Below, piece after piece: positions 17,837 through 25,519 of a stretch of 64,000 bases of DNA. The DNA is from JAGDMJ01 sp963809695 (lineage in GTDB: Bacteria > Bacteroidota > Ignavibacteria > UBA10030 > UBA6906), in the NCBI GenBank assembly GCA_963809695.1, contig CAWEKI010000006.1, forward strand, positions 682,001 through 746,000. The letters run 5' to 3'. Numbering within the stretch: the first letter of the stretch is position 1; every line of letters begins with the position of its first letter. Made by a program: the position numbers and the translations under genes. Below the pieces are notes generated by a model, which did not search any database, was not told the origin of the DNA, and saw only the letters and a list, made by a program, of their open reading frames with translations.

Positions 17837-17932
17837 CTACCAAGACGTCCCGTTCCGGAATACCGTGATAAAAAGAATGACCGCCAGCGTGATGATGGTA
17901 ACCACGAGAGCGGTCTTCTGTTGCCGGGTCAT
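17837..17932 (-). CDS. 31-residue single-pass membrane peptide
   Basis: A short frame encodes MTRQQKTALVVTIITLAVIL followed by FITVFRNGTSW: a basic N-terminus, one hydrophobic helix at about residues 8-25 and a short polar tail. Its ATG (17932-17930) overlaps the TGA of the upstream isomerase gene (17931-17929) as ATGA, the same coupling used by other genes in this operon. It ends 38 bases before the fusion-protein start. No family is recognised. It might be a small membrane chaperone or regulator of the fusion protein, but that is inference. Confidence 0.5.
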   Translation of the reverse strand: MTRQQKTALVVTIITLAVILFITVFRNGTSW

Positions 17933-18978
17933 AGCTTCGCCAGTTCATTTTTGAGATGGTCAATCACTGCCACTGGCCTCGGGTCCTCGCGGTGGAGGAT
18001 TGCCAGGTAATAGCTAATCCAATCTCCCAGCGCAACTAATGACAACATCCTTGCCAGAAGTGTCGTTCCCTCGCTCCAGACCTCGGCGATATGCGGTGTA
18101 TACTGGCCAATCACCTCTTTGGTGATGTCCATTCGCACCTGCACCCGCGGATGGTCGCCCTGGTCGCGCAGAAAGATCACTTGCGCCTCGTGCATCTGGG
18201 TCTTGAGCACTTTCCAGCCGACCAGTTCGTTATGGTTCATCTCCGGGAGCACATTCCCGAAGCAGAGCGTCTTGGCGTTCTCCGCCATCTGCCCTCGCCA
18301 TCGTGTGTTGACCGCGTCGAAGCGTTCGGTGGAGGAATATATGATGCCGATGCGTCCGCATAGACTCGAGGCGAGCTGGAGTGCCCTGTTCACGGCCGGA
18401 TCCGGATTGGAGTACTCTGCCGACTTTTCGTCGAGCAGCGTGAGCGCCTCCTTGATCTCGCGGGATTTGTTCTTGACGAACCCGAGCCGGCTGAGGGCGA
18501 TCAGGAGAGGGAAGAATGAATATGCCAGCGCTGTGCGGGGAGGGAGCCCTCCCGGGATCTTGATCAAAGGAGTCCGGGATCTCTTCGCGAGGGTCTCTGT
18601 CATGCCATTGGACGAAATGCACAGGATCTTTGCTTTTCGCTTCACGGCCTCCCGATGAGCGGTGTTGGTTTCCTCGGTATTGCCGGAGTAGCTGGAAATA
18701 ATGACCAGCGTGTTCGGCCCCACGAAGCCGGGGAGGACATAGTGGCGGTTCACAAGAAAGGGGACCTTCAATTCCGCTCCGAGGTAGCTCTTGAGAAGAT
18801 CCCCGCCGATGGCCGAGCCCCCCAATCCGCAGAGCACGATCTCGCGGATGCCACGGACGGAGAGTGTGATTGGCGCATCCTTGCCGATGCGGATGGCTTC
18901 CCGTGCCTGCGCCGGAAAATCCTTGATCAGCCCGTACATGTTCGAGGGGTCGACTGTGTGCATTTCTTCAAGTGTCAT
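17929..18978 (-). CDS. Bifunctional phosphoglucose/phosphomannose isomerase
   Basis: This SIS-fold enzyme interconverts fructose-6-phosphate with glucose-6-phosphate and mannose-6-phosphate. The 349-residue protein has the first SIS motif LCGLGGSAIGGDLLKSY, the phosphosugar-binding SSYSGNTEET, and the C-terminal segment ERFDAVNTRWRGQMAENAK with LPEMNHNELVGW. These are diagnostic for the PGI/PMI family found in archaea and many Bacteroidota. It is 18 bases downstream of ptsI and its stop overlaps the start of the 31-residue peptide. It could feed sugar-nucleotide synthesis. Confidence 0.92.
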   Translation of the reverse strand: MTLEEMHTVDPSNMYGLIKDFPAQAREAIRIGKDAPITLSVRGIREIVLCGLGGSAIGGDLLKSYLGAELKVPFLVNRHYVLPGFVGPNTLVIISSYSGNTEETNTAHREAVKRKAKILCISSNGMTETLAKRSRTPLIKIPGGLPPRTALAYSFFPLLIALSRLGFVKNKSREIKEALTLLDEKSAEYSNPDPAVNRALQLASSLCGRIGIIYSSTERFDAVNTRWRGQMAENAKTLCFGNVLPEMNHNELVGWKVLKTQMHEAQVIFLRDQGDHPRVQVRMDITKEVIGQYTPHIAEVWSEGTTLLARMLSLVALGDWISYYLAILHREDPRPVAVIDHLKNELAKL

Positions 18979-18996
18979 AAGAGCTCCGGTGAATGG

Positions 18997-20757
18997 TCAC
19001 TCGATTGGGATTTGCGGGAGCTTGTTCTTGATGGTAGAGGAGAGGAACTCCTTGATTTCCTCTTCCGTGGAATAGCTGAGAATCTTGACGGCGATCCGCC
19101 TGGCGTCCCGGTACTTCACCGACCGGATGATCTTCTTGATCTCGGGGAGCATGGCGGGATTCACGCTGAGCTCATCCAGCCCGAGGCCGATCAGCAGCAC
19201 TGTTGCCACCGGATCCCCTGCCATCTCTCCGCACATGCCGACCCAGACGTGCCGCTTGTGCCCTGCTTCGACGATCATCCGGATGGTGCGCAGAACGGCG
19301 GGGTTGAACTGCTGGAAGAGCGCGGCTACCGAGCTGTTGTCCCGGTCGACGGCAAGCAAGTACTGGATCAAGTCGTTTGTGCCGATGCTGAGAAAGTCCA
19401 CCTCCTGGGCGATGTCCTCGGCGAGGATTGCAGCGGAGGGAACCTCGATCATCACGCCGATCTTTATTTTTGGGTCAAAAGGGATCCCGCGTGCTGTCAG
19501 GTCTTGCTTTGCCCGGGCGAGTATTTCTTTGGCCGCCCGTACCTCCTTCATTTTTGAGACCATGGGAAACATGACCCGCACGTTCTTGCGGCTGCTGGCC
19601 CGGAGGATGGCCCGGAGCTGATCGAGGAAAAGCTCCGGCCTGTCCAGCATGACGCGGATCCCCCGCCAGCCCAGGAACGGGTTGTCTTCGTGATAGGAGT
19701 CGGGTGCGAGCTTGTCCCCGCCGATGTCGAACGTCCGGAAAATGACGGGGTGCGGGTACATCCCTTCTGCCACTTTCATATAGACTTCGAACTGCTCATC
19801 CTCACTCGGGTAGGTCTCGCGCCCCAGCAGCAGGCTCTCGGTGCGGTACAAACCCACCCCGTCGGATCCCTGCAGGCGGGCGAATTCCACTTCCTCGGGG
19901 AATTCGATGTTCGCCGAGAGTTCGATTTCCCTGTGGTCCGGAGTCTCCGCCTCCAGCTCGGCGAGGCCCACCAGTTCCTCTTCAAACTGCCGGAACCGCT
20001 GCGCCTTGGCCCGGAGCGCCTCCATGGTTTCATTGGCCGGGTTCACGACGATGAGCCCGGCATAGCCGTCAATGGCAATGGTAGCGCCCGTGTGGATCTG
20101 CTTGGTGGCGGAGCGGAGTCCCACCACAGCCGGGATTTTCAGCGACCGGGAGATGATGGCGGCATGCGAGGTGACGCCGCCCAGGTCCGTGGCATAGCCC
20201 AGGATCATGTTGCGGCTGAAGATGACCGTGTCGGCCGGCGTCAGGGTCTCCGACACGACGATGGCTTCGCCTTCCAGCCTTGAGAAGAGCTTTTGATCCT
20301 GGATATTGCGGATGATACGATTCGTCACGTCATCGACATCGTGCGCGCGTTCATGCATGTATTCGTCGGAGGCGGCGAGCATGAGCCTCTTGTATTTTCC
20401 GATCTCATCGAACACGATCCACTCCGCGTTCTTCAGTTCCTTCCGGATCCGGTCATCGATCGTGCCCATGAGGATCTGATCTCCGAGGATCATGATCTGC
20501 GCCTCGAAGATCTTGGCATCGCGCGAGCCGAGCTTCTGCTCGGCGAACGAGAGGATCTTTTGAAGCTCCTTCTCGGAGCGCGCAATGGCTGCGTGAAGCC
20601 TCTGGAGTTCAGGGTCAACGTCGGCGGGAGCGACCGGTCTTGTCTCGACGCGGGGAACATGCTTGCTGTAGAGGTACGCCGGCCCGATGGCAATGCCTGG
20701 TGCGGCTGCTATGCCCTTGATGACCACTTCCTGTCCGATTGTCTGCAACGTGTCCAT
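18997..20757 (-). CDS. ptsI: Phosphoenolpyruvate-protein phosphotransferase (enzyme I)
   Basis: Enzyme I takes phosphate from PEP onto a histidine and passes it to HPr. The 586-residue protein has the phospho-histidine H198 in LGGVTSHAAIISRSLKIPAV. The PEP-binding barrel shows VGLYRTESLLL, NPFLGWRGIRV, VMIEVPSAA, LSIGTNDLIQYLLAVDR and WVGMCGEMAG. There is no N-terminal GAF domain, so it is the sugar-type enzyme I rather than PtsP. The HPr gene lies 33 bases upstream. No enzyme II gene is in the window, so the phosphate may serve regulation. Confidence 0.95.
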   Translation of the reverse strand: MDTLQTIGQEVVIKGIAAAPGIAIGPAYLYSKHVPRVETRPVAPADVDPELQRLHAAIARSEKELQKILSFAEQKLGSRDAKIFEAQIMILGDQILMGTIDDRIRKELKNAEWIVFDEIGKYKRLMLAASDEYMHERAHDVDDVTNRIIRNIQDQKLFSRLEGEAIVVSETLTPADTVIFSRNMILGYATDLGGVTSHAAIISRSLKIPAVVGLRSATKQIHTGATIAIDGYAGLIVVNPANETMEALRAKAQRFRQFEEELVGLAELEAETPDHREIELSANIEFPEEVEFARLQGSDGVGLYRTESLLLGRETYPSEDEQFEVYMKVAEGMYPHPVIFRTFDIGGDKLAPDSYHEDNPFLGWRGIRVMLDRPELFLDQLRAILRASSRKNVRVMFPMVSKMKEVRAAKEILARAKQDLTARGIPFDPKIKIGVMIEVPSAAILAEDIAQEVDFLSIGTNDLIQYLLAVDRDNSSVAALFQQFNPAVLRTIRMIVEAGHKRHVWVGMCGEMAGDPVATVLLIGLGLDELSVNPAMLPEIKKIIRSVKYRDARRIAVKILSYSTEEEIKEFLSSTIKNKLPQIPIE

Positions 20758-20790
20758 GCTGATGCCACTTCATGTTGGCGGATCGGCCTG

Positions 20791-21057
20791 TCAGTCCTCG
20801 TCGAAGCCCCGGTCGAACAGGTCCACGATGATGGCCGCGGCCTGTTCCTCGTCGGGTCCCTCGAACTTGAGGTGCAGCGTTGATCCCTGTTCGGCGGCCA
20901 GGGTCATCACACCGATGATGCTTTTGCCGTTGATCTCAAACGATTCCTTGCGGATTAAGAAGTCGGATCGGAACCGCGCGGCGGCCTTCACGAGCATAGC
21001 CGCCGGCCGCGTGTGGAGGCCCGACCTGTTCTTGATGGTAATTTCGCGTTCGACCAT
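20791..21057 (-). CDS. ptsH: HPr-family phosphocarrier protein
   Basis: The 88-residue protein accepts phosphate from enzyme I at H15 in RSGLHTRPAAMLVKAA. It also keeps a serine at position 46 (INGKSIIGVMTLAAEQGS), the residue phosphorylated by HPr kinase in bacteria that have it. Length and fold match HPr. It is followed by ptsI and preceded by the polyprenyl synthase gene at 21 bases. Whether it feeds a sugar enzyme II or a regulatory circuit cannot be told here. Confidence 0.93.
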   Translation of the reverse strand: MVEREITIKNRSGLHTRPAAMLVKAAARFRSDFLIRKESFEINGKSIIGVMTLAAEQGSTLHLKFEGPDEEQAAAIIVDLFDRGFDED

Positions 21058-21078
21058 GGAGTCCTAGCGCCAATTCAC

Positions 21079-22080
21079 TCAGGAAATCCTGTGCACCAGT
21101 GCTTCCGACAGCCACCGGAGCATGCCGGTTGCCCGGTTCCTCGGGAGCGCCCCGAGCGCGGCGACGGCGAGCGTCGTGTTCCGACGGACCTGGCGCTTGG
21201 CCTCCGCGATGACGCCATACCGCTGATACAACGCGGTCACTTCTGCGATCACGCGCGTGCGCCGGGAAGGAGGGACGGTCCCCTGGTCCGCAAGCATCCT
21301 TGCGATCAAGGCCCGGTCCTTTCCCCTGGCGCTCTCCGCCGCCTTGAGCAAAAGAAAAGTCTTCTTGCCCGCGAGGATGTCCCCGCCGATCGGCTTCCCG
21401 AAGCGCGTCTGGTCGGCCACCACGTCCAGCACGTCGTCCTGTAGCTGGAATGCGCGCCCCAGGTATCTGCCGAACTCCCGCAGGGCCCGGGTCTGGCGGG
21501 GCGATCCTCCACCGATCAACCCTCCCATCTCCGCTGCCACCGAGATCAGGCGGCCGGTCTTCTTCTCGATCATGGTGAAGTATTCTTTGACCGTGACGTC
21601 GCTTCGCTGTTCGAATTCCAGATCAAGCGCCTGCCCCTCGCAGATTTCGAGCAGTCCTTGCGTCAACAGCTCCACCAGCGGTGCGTTTACGCGCCTGGCC
21701 GCGTGCGACAGGCTGATGTATGCCAGTCCCATCAAGCTGTCGCCCACCAGAAGCGCGGTGTTGCTGTTCCAGCGCACGTGGACGGCGGGCCTTCCCCGCC
21801 GGGATGTTGCACGGTCCATGATGTCATCGTGCACCAGCGTGAAGTTGTGCAATGTCTCTACCGCCACCCCGGCGTCCAGCGCACGCTCGATCCTGCCACC
21901 GACCGCTTCACATGACAACAACACAACAACCGCCCGGACACGTTTCCCGCCTCCCGAGAGAACGTATCGGCATCCCTCGTTCAGATCAGCCGGCTTCCCC
22001 CGCCGTGCCAGGGCGGCGGTCCGGCTGTCGATCATCTCCCGGAGCGCGGCGTACCGCCTGTCAAAAGCGTTTCCCTTCAT
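21079..22080 (-). CDS. Polyprenyl (geranylgeranyl/farnesyl-type) diphosphate synthase
   Basis: This trans-isoprenyl synthase condenses IPP with allylic diphosphates. The 333-residue protein has GGGKRVRAVVVLLSCEA, the first aspartate motif LVHDDIMD (DDxxD without insertion), GDSLMGLAYISLS, and the second motif FQLQDDVLDVVADQ. The residue five before the first aspartate is phenylalanine, which usually limits the product to a short chain (C15-C20). The frame is open 64 codons upstream, but the ATG at 22080 overlaps the stop of the IPP isomerase gene as ATGA and gives the right N-terminus. Confidence 0.92.
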   Translation of the reverse strand: MKGNAFDRRYAALREMIDSRTAALARRGKPADLNEGCRYVLSGGGKRVRAVVVLLSCEAVGGRIERALDAGVAVETLHNFTLVHDDIMDRATSRRGRPAVHVRWNSNTALLVGDSLMGLAYISLSHAARRVNAPLVELLTQGLLEICEGQALDLEFEQRSDVTVKEYFTMIEKKTGRLISVAAEMGGLIGGGSPRQTRALREFGRYLGRAFQLQDDVLDVVADQTRFGKPIGGDILAGKKTFLLLKAAESARGKDRALIARMLADQGTVPPSRRTRVIAEVTALYQRYGVIAEAKRQVRRNTTLAVAALGALPRNRATGMLRWLSEALVHRIS

Positions 22081-23129
22081 GGGGTCTGCCGATGGACAAG
22101 GGGAGCGTGCTGAAGATCTGTCAGCGTCCGGGACCCGGTCAGGAACATAATGCCTCGCAATTCTTTCGCCCATGAAATGAGAAGCGTCCGCAGTGCTCGG
22201 GTCCCTCCGTGATGGAGAGCGGCGAGCATCGGCCTGGCGGAGGCTGCCAGATCTGCGCCGAGGGCGAAGCACTTTGCCGCATCGGAACCCGAGGTGATGC
22301 CCCCCGAGCCGATCAACGTGAACGATCTGTCATGTTTCAACAAGGCCGTCTCCCGCAGAGCTGCGGCGGTGGGAATACCCCAGTCCCAGAATCGGGACGC
22401 AAATTCCTGGTCCCGGTTGCGGAGCACTTCCACCCCTGCCCAGCTGGTTCCCCCGGCGCCCGCAACGTCGATGATGGTTACCCCGGCGTCAAGCAGCCGC
22501 TGGGCCACCTGCCGCGAAATGCCGGCGCCGATCTCCTTGACGATCACGGGGACAGGAAGGGAGCGCACGAGCATCTCAATCCCTTTGAGGACTCCCCGGA
22601 AATGCGGAGTTCCCTCCGGCTGGAGAAATTCCTGAAGGGGGTTCAGATGGACCGCGAAGGCATCTGCCCGGACCAGATCCACGAGCTTGCGTGCCGGGTC
22701 CGCCGTTTTCATGGACGCCACTTCGGCCGCACCGATGTTGCCCACAACAGGGATTGTAGGGGCGACCTCCCGGACGACGCTAAATGTCCGATGAAACTCC
22801 TCGCTCTCGAGCGCCTGTCGCTGGCTTCCCACGCCCAGGGCAATACCGGTCTCTTCGCATACCTCTCCCAGGTGCCGGTTGATGGCCAGTGCGTCTGCAT
22901 ATCCTCCCGTCATGGAAGAGATCATGAACGGAAGCGAGAGAGTATGGCCAAGGAACCCGGTCGAGGTGTCGATCTCAGCCAGGTTCAGCTCAGGGAGAGC
23001 ATTGTGGACAAATTCGTACTCCTCGAGCCCGGTCCGCTTCTCGCGGAATCCCACGTCGCGATTCAACGTTATGTCCACATGTTGCTTCTTGCGTGAGACG
23101 GTCTTGCGGGAAGCCGGGTCCTTTGACAT
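22077..23129 (-). CDS. fni: Type 2 isopentenyl-diphosphate delta-isomerase
   Basis: This FMN- and NADPH-dependent enzyme interconverts IPP and DMAPP, the substrates for the prenyl synthase gene that overlaps its stop. The 350-residue protein has the N-terminal KKQHVDITLNRDVGFREK, the flavin-site MISSMTGGYADAL, ALGVGSQRQAL, VHLNPLQEFLQPEG and VIVKEIGAGIS, all typical of the type 2 family. It is the first gene of the minus operon leading to the PTS genes, with a Bacteroidota-type promoter about 40 bases upstream. Confidence 0.94.
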   Translation of the reverse strand: MSKDPASRKTVSRKKQHVDITLNRDVGFREKRTGLEEYEFVHNALPELNLAEIDTSTGFLGHTLSLPFMISSMTGGYADALAINRHLGEVCEETGIALGVGSQRQALESEEFHRTFSVVREVAPTIPVVGNIGAAEVASMKTADPARKLVDLVRADAFAVHLNPLQEFLQPEGTPHFRGVLKGIEMLVRSLPVPVIVKEIGAGISRQVAQRLLDAGVTIIDVAGAGGTSWAGVEVLRNRDQEFASRFWDWGIPTAAALRETALLKHDRSFTLIGSGGITSGSDAAKCFALGADLAASARPMLAALHHGGTRALRTLLISWAKELRGIMFLTGSRTLTDLQHAPLVHRQTP

Positions 23130-23163
23130 TATCGGAGTGTGATCGGTCAGGTGGAGATTTGCA

Positions 23164-23194
23164 AAAAAGTAATCATTTCACTCATGAGAATCAA
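23164..23194 (-). promoter_or_regulatory. Promoter for the fni operon
   Basis: On the minus strand TTG (23194-23192) is followed after 20 bases by TACTTTTT (23171-23164), one mismatch from the Bacteroidota -7 consensus TAnnTTTG. It lies upstream of fni in the divergent gap. Confidence 0.55.
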
Positions 23195-23261
23195 TTCATT
23201 CCGGAGAACGTTACGCAGGTCACAGCACGTGACCCAGTGCACGGGACGGGGTTTTCTTTCC

Positions 23262-23292
23262 TTGATTCTCTAGCGATTCTTCCGTACCTTTG
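23262..23292 (+). promoter_or_regulatory. Promoter for the nucleotidyltransferase-metK-ahcY unit
   Basis: TTG at 23262-23264 and TACCTTTG at 23285-23292 are separated by 20 bases, an exact match to the Bacteroidota primary sigma consensus. The predicted transcription start is near 23298, about 45 bases before the gene. Confidence 0.65.
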
Positions 23293-23343
23293 ATGCGGTT
23301 TCGTCATGCCAGTCCTTTGTCACGATTTGGGTAAATCCTTTCA

Positions 23344-24321
23344 ATGCGTGCGATCATTCCCGTTGCAGGAGTAGGAAGCAGGCTGCGTCCGCATACGTTT
23401 ACACTCCCCAAGGTGCTGTTGAATGTGGCAGGGAAGCCCATTCTGGGCCATATTCTCGATAAGATCATCGGTGATGGCATTACCGAGGCGACGATTGTCG
23501 TCGGGCACATGAGCGAGAAGATCCAGGAGTATCTCGCGACGACCTATCCTGATTTCCGCGTACAGTACGTCGAGCAGGAAGAACGCAAGGGGCTCGGCCA
23601 CGCCATATATCTCTCACGCGACACTATCGGCGACGAGCCGGTGCTCATTATCCTTGGCGACACGATCTTTGATGTGGATCTCGGCCCGGTGCTTTCTGGC
23701 GACACGTCGGCGCTTGGCGTGAAGGCGGTGGATGATCCACGCCGGTTCGGCGTGGCCGTGGTGCAGGACGGGCTCATCACCAGGCTGGAGGAGAAGCCGG
23801 AGCAGCCGGTGAGCAATCTCGCGGTGGTCGGGCTGTATTATCTCATTCATCCTCGCCTGCTGGTATCCTGCCTCGAGGAGATCGTCGCCCGCGATGTGCG
23901 CACAAAAGGAGAGTATCAGCTTACCGATGCGCTGCAGTTGATGATCGAACGCGGCGAGAAAATGCGGACCTTCAATGTGGAGGGGTGGTACGATTGCGGC
24001 AAGTCGGAGACGCTGCTTTCCACGAACCGGTCGTTGCTTGAAAAAAGTTCGACCGACAGGACCATTGACGGCGTGGTGATCAACGTGCCGGTGTACATTG
24101 CTCCCACCGCGCAGCTTCGGAACTGCGTGGTCGGGCCGTACGCAACGGTGGGTGACTATGCCGAAATCACTGAAGCGGTCGTGCGCGATTCGATCATCAG
24201 CGAACGCGCGAAGGTGAGCAGGGTGCTGCTGGACCACTCAATCATCGGGAACGATTCGGTGGTCACGGGCGGCTATAAGCGGCTGAACGTCGGCGGCTCG
24301 TCGGAGATTGAAACAGACTAA
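23344..24321 (+). CDS. Sugar-phosphate nucleotidyltransferase
   Basis: This 325-residue enzyme of the GlmU/RmlA nucleotidyltransferase family activates a sugar-1-phosphate with an NTP. The N-terminus has the nucleotide-binding signature IPVAGVGSRLRPHTFTLPK, followed by VLLNVAGKPILGH, ILGDTIFDVD and EGWYDCGKSETLL. The last 70 residues form left-handed beta-helix turns (TAQLRNCVVGPYATVGDYAE, VRDSIISERAKVSRVLLDHS). The acceptor could be glucose- or mannose-1-phosphate. It is followed 34 bases later by metK on the same strand. Confidence 0.87.
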   Translation: MRAIIPVAGVGSRLRPHTFTLPKVLLNVAGKPILGHILDKIIGDGITEATIVVGHMSEKIQEYLATTYPDFRVQYVEQEERKGLGHAIYLSRDTIGDEPVLIILGDTIFDVDLGPVLSGDTSALGVKAVDDPRRFGVAVVQDGLITRLEEKPEQPVSNLAVVGLYYLIHPRLLVSCLEEIVARDVRTKGEYQLTDALQLMIERGEKMRTFNVEGWYDCGKSETLLSTNRSLLEKSSTDRTIDGVVINVPVYIAPTAQLRNCVVGPYATVGDYAEITEAVVRDSIISERAKVSRVLLDHSIIGNDSVVTGGYKRLNVGGSSEIETD

Positions 24322-24355
24322 ATCACTGTGTAGCATATAACATCGAGGCGTTTCC

Positions 24356-25498
24356 ATGTCATATCTTTTTACCTCCGAGTCCGTGTCGGAAGGACATCCC
24401 GACAAGGTCTGTGACCAAATCTCGGATGCAGTGCTGGATTCCATTATTGCACAGGACAAGCACGCGCGCGTAGCGTGCGAATCATTTGTGACCACCGGTC
24501 TGGCGTTCGTGGGCGGCGAGATCACTACCTCGGCATACATCGAGGTCCAGGACATCGTGCGCCAGGTCATCCGGGAAATCGGCTACACCAAGGCGGAATA
24601 CCGCTTCGATGCGGAATCGTGCTCGGTGATTTCCAGCATCCATTCCCAGTCTCCGGACATCGCGCAGGGCGTCGACACGGGCGGGGCGGGGGACCAGGGA
24701 ATGATGTTCGGCTATGCCTCGAACGAGACCCCCGAATTCATGCCGATGCCGATCATCTTCGCGCACAAGCTGGTGAAACGCCTTGCGGATATCCGGAAGA
24801 AACAACCGAAACTCATGCCCTACCTCCGTCCCGACGCGAAGTCGCAGGTCACGGTGGAATACAACGGCGGACGGCCGGTGCGCGTGCACACCGTGGTGAT
24901 CTCCACGCAGCACGATGCCGACGTGTCGCAGAAACGCATCTACCATGACGTCGTGAACAACGTGATCTTCGATGTGATACCGGAAGAGCTGCGCGACAAG
25001 AAGATGGTCATACACGTCAACCCGACCGGGCGGTTTGAAATCGGCGGGCCGCACGGCGATACCGGCCTCACAGGACGCAAGATCATTGTCGATACGTACG
25101 GCGGCCGGGCGCCGCACGGCGGCGGGGCATTCTCCGGCAAGGATCCCTCCAAAGTGGACCGCAGTGCCGCGTATGCAACGCGCCACCTCGCCAAGAACAT
25201 CGTTGCGACCGGCCTCGCCGATGAGTGCTTGATCCAGGTTGCCTATGCCATTGGCATCGCCCAGCCGGTCTCCATTCATGTCAATACCTTTGGCACCGGA
25301 CGGATTCCCGATGCCGAGCTGGACAAGATCGTCATGAAAGAAGTGGACATGACCCCGCGGGGCATCATCAAGCGGCTCGACCTGCTCCGCCCGATCTACC
25401 GCAAGACGGCAGCCTATGGACACTTCGGGCGAAAAGAAAAAGAGTTCACTTGGGAAAAGCTCGATCTCGTCGACACGCTGACGAAAGCCATCAAGTAA
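24356..25498 (+). CDS. metK: S-adenosylmethionine synthetase
   Basis: MetK makes S-adenosylmethionine from methionine and ATP. The 380-residue protein has all bacterial-type motifs: SVSEGHPDKVCDQISDAVLD at the start, GAGDQGMMFGYASNETPEFM, VSTQ-like VISTQHDADVS, and GGGAFSGKDPSKVDRSAAYA. The start ATG is 34 bases after the nucleotidyltransferase stop, too short for a SAM riboswitch. ahcY follows 21 bases later, linking SAM synthesis and by-product removal in one transcript. Confidence 0.97.
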   Translation: MSYLFTSESVSEGHPDKVCDQISDAVLDSIIAQDKHARVACESFVTTGLAFVGGEITTSAYIEVQDIVRQVIREIGYTKAEYRFDAESCSVISSIHSQSPDIAQGVDTGGAGDQGMMFGYASNETPEFMPMPIIFAHKLVKRLADIRKKQPKLMPYLRPDAKSQVTVEYNGGRPVRVHTVVISTQHDADVSQKRIYHDVVNNVIFDVIPEELRDKKMVIHVNPTGRFEIGGPHGDTGLTGRKIIVDTYGGRAPHGGGAFSGKDPSKVDRSAAYATRHLAKNIVATGLADECLIQVAYAIGIAQPVSIHVNTFGTGRIPDAELDKIVMKEVDMTPRGIIKRLDLLRPIYRKTAAYGHFGRKEKEFTWEKLDLVDTLTKAIK

Positions 25499-25519
25499 TC
25501 ACACACTCTGAGAGAGGCA

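Noticed and set aside
17799..17963. 55-codon N-terminal extension of the peptidase/Omp85 fusion
   Set aside because: It would put a low-quality, His-rich stretch before a perfect signal peptide, and overlaps the small membrane peptide frame.
24322..24355. Possible SAM riboswitch before metK
   Set aside because: Only 34 bases separate metK from the preceding gene, too short for any known SAM riboswitch, and no stem or terminator is seen.
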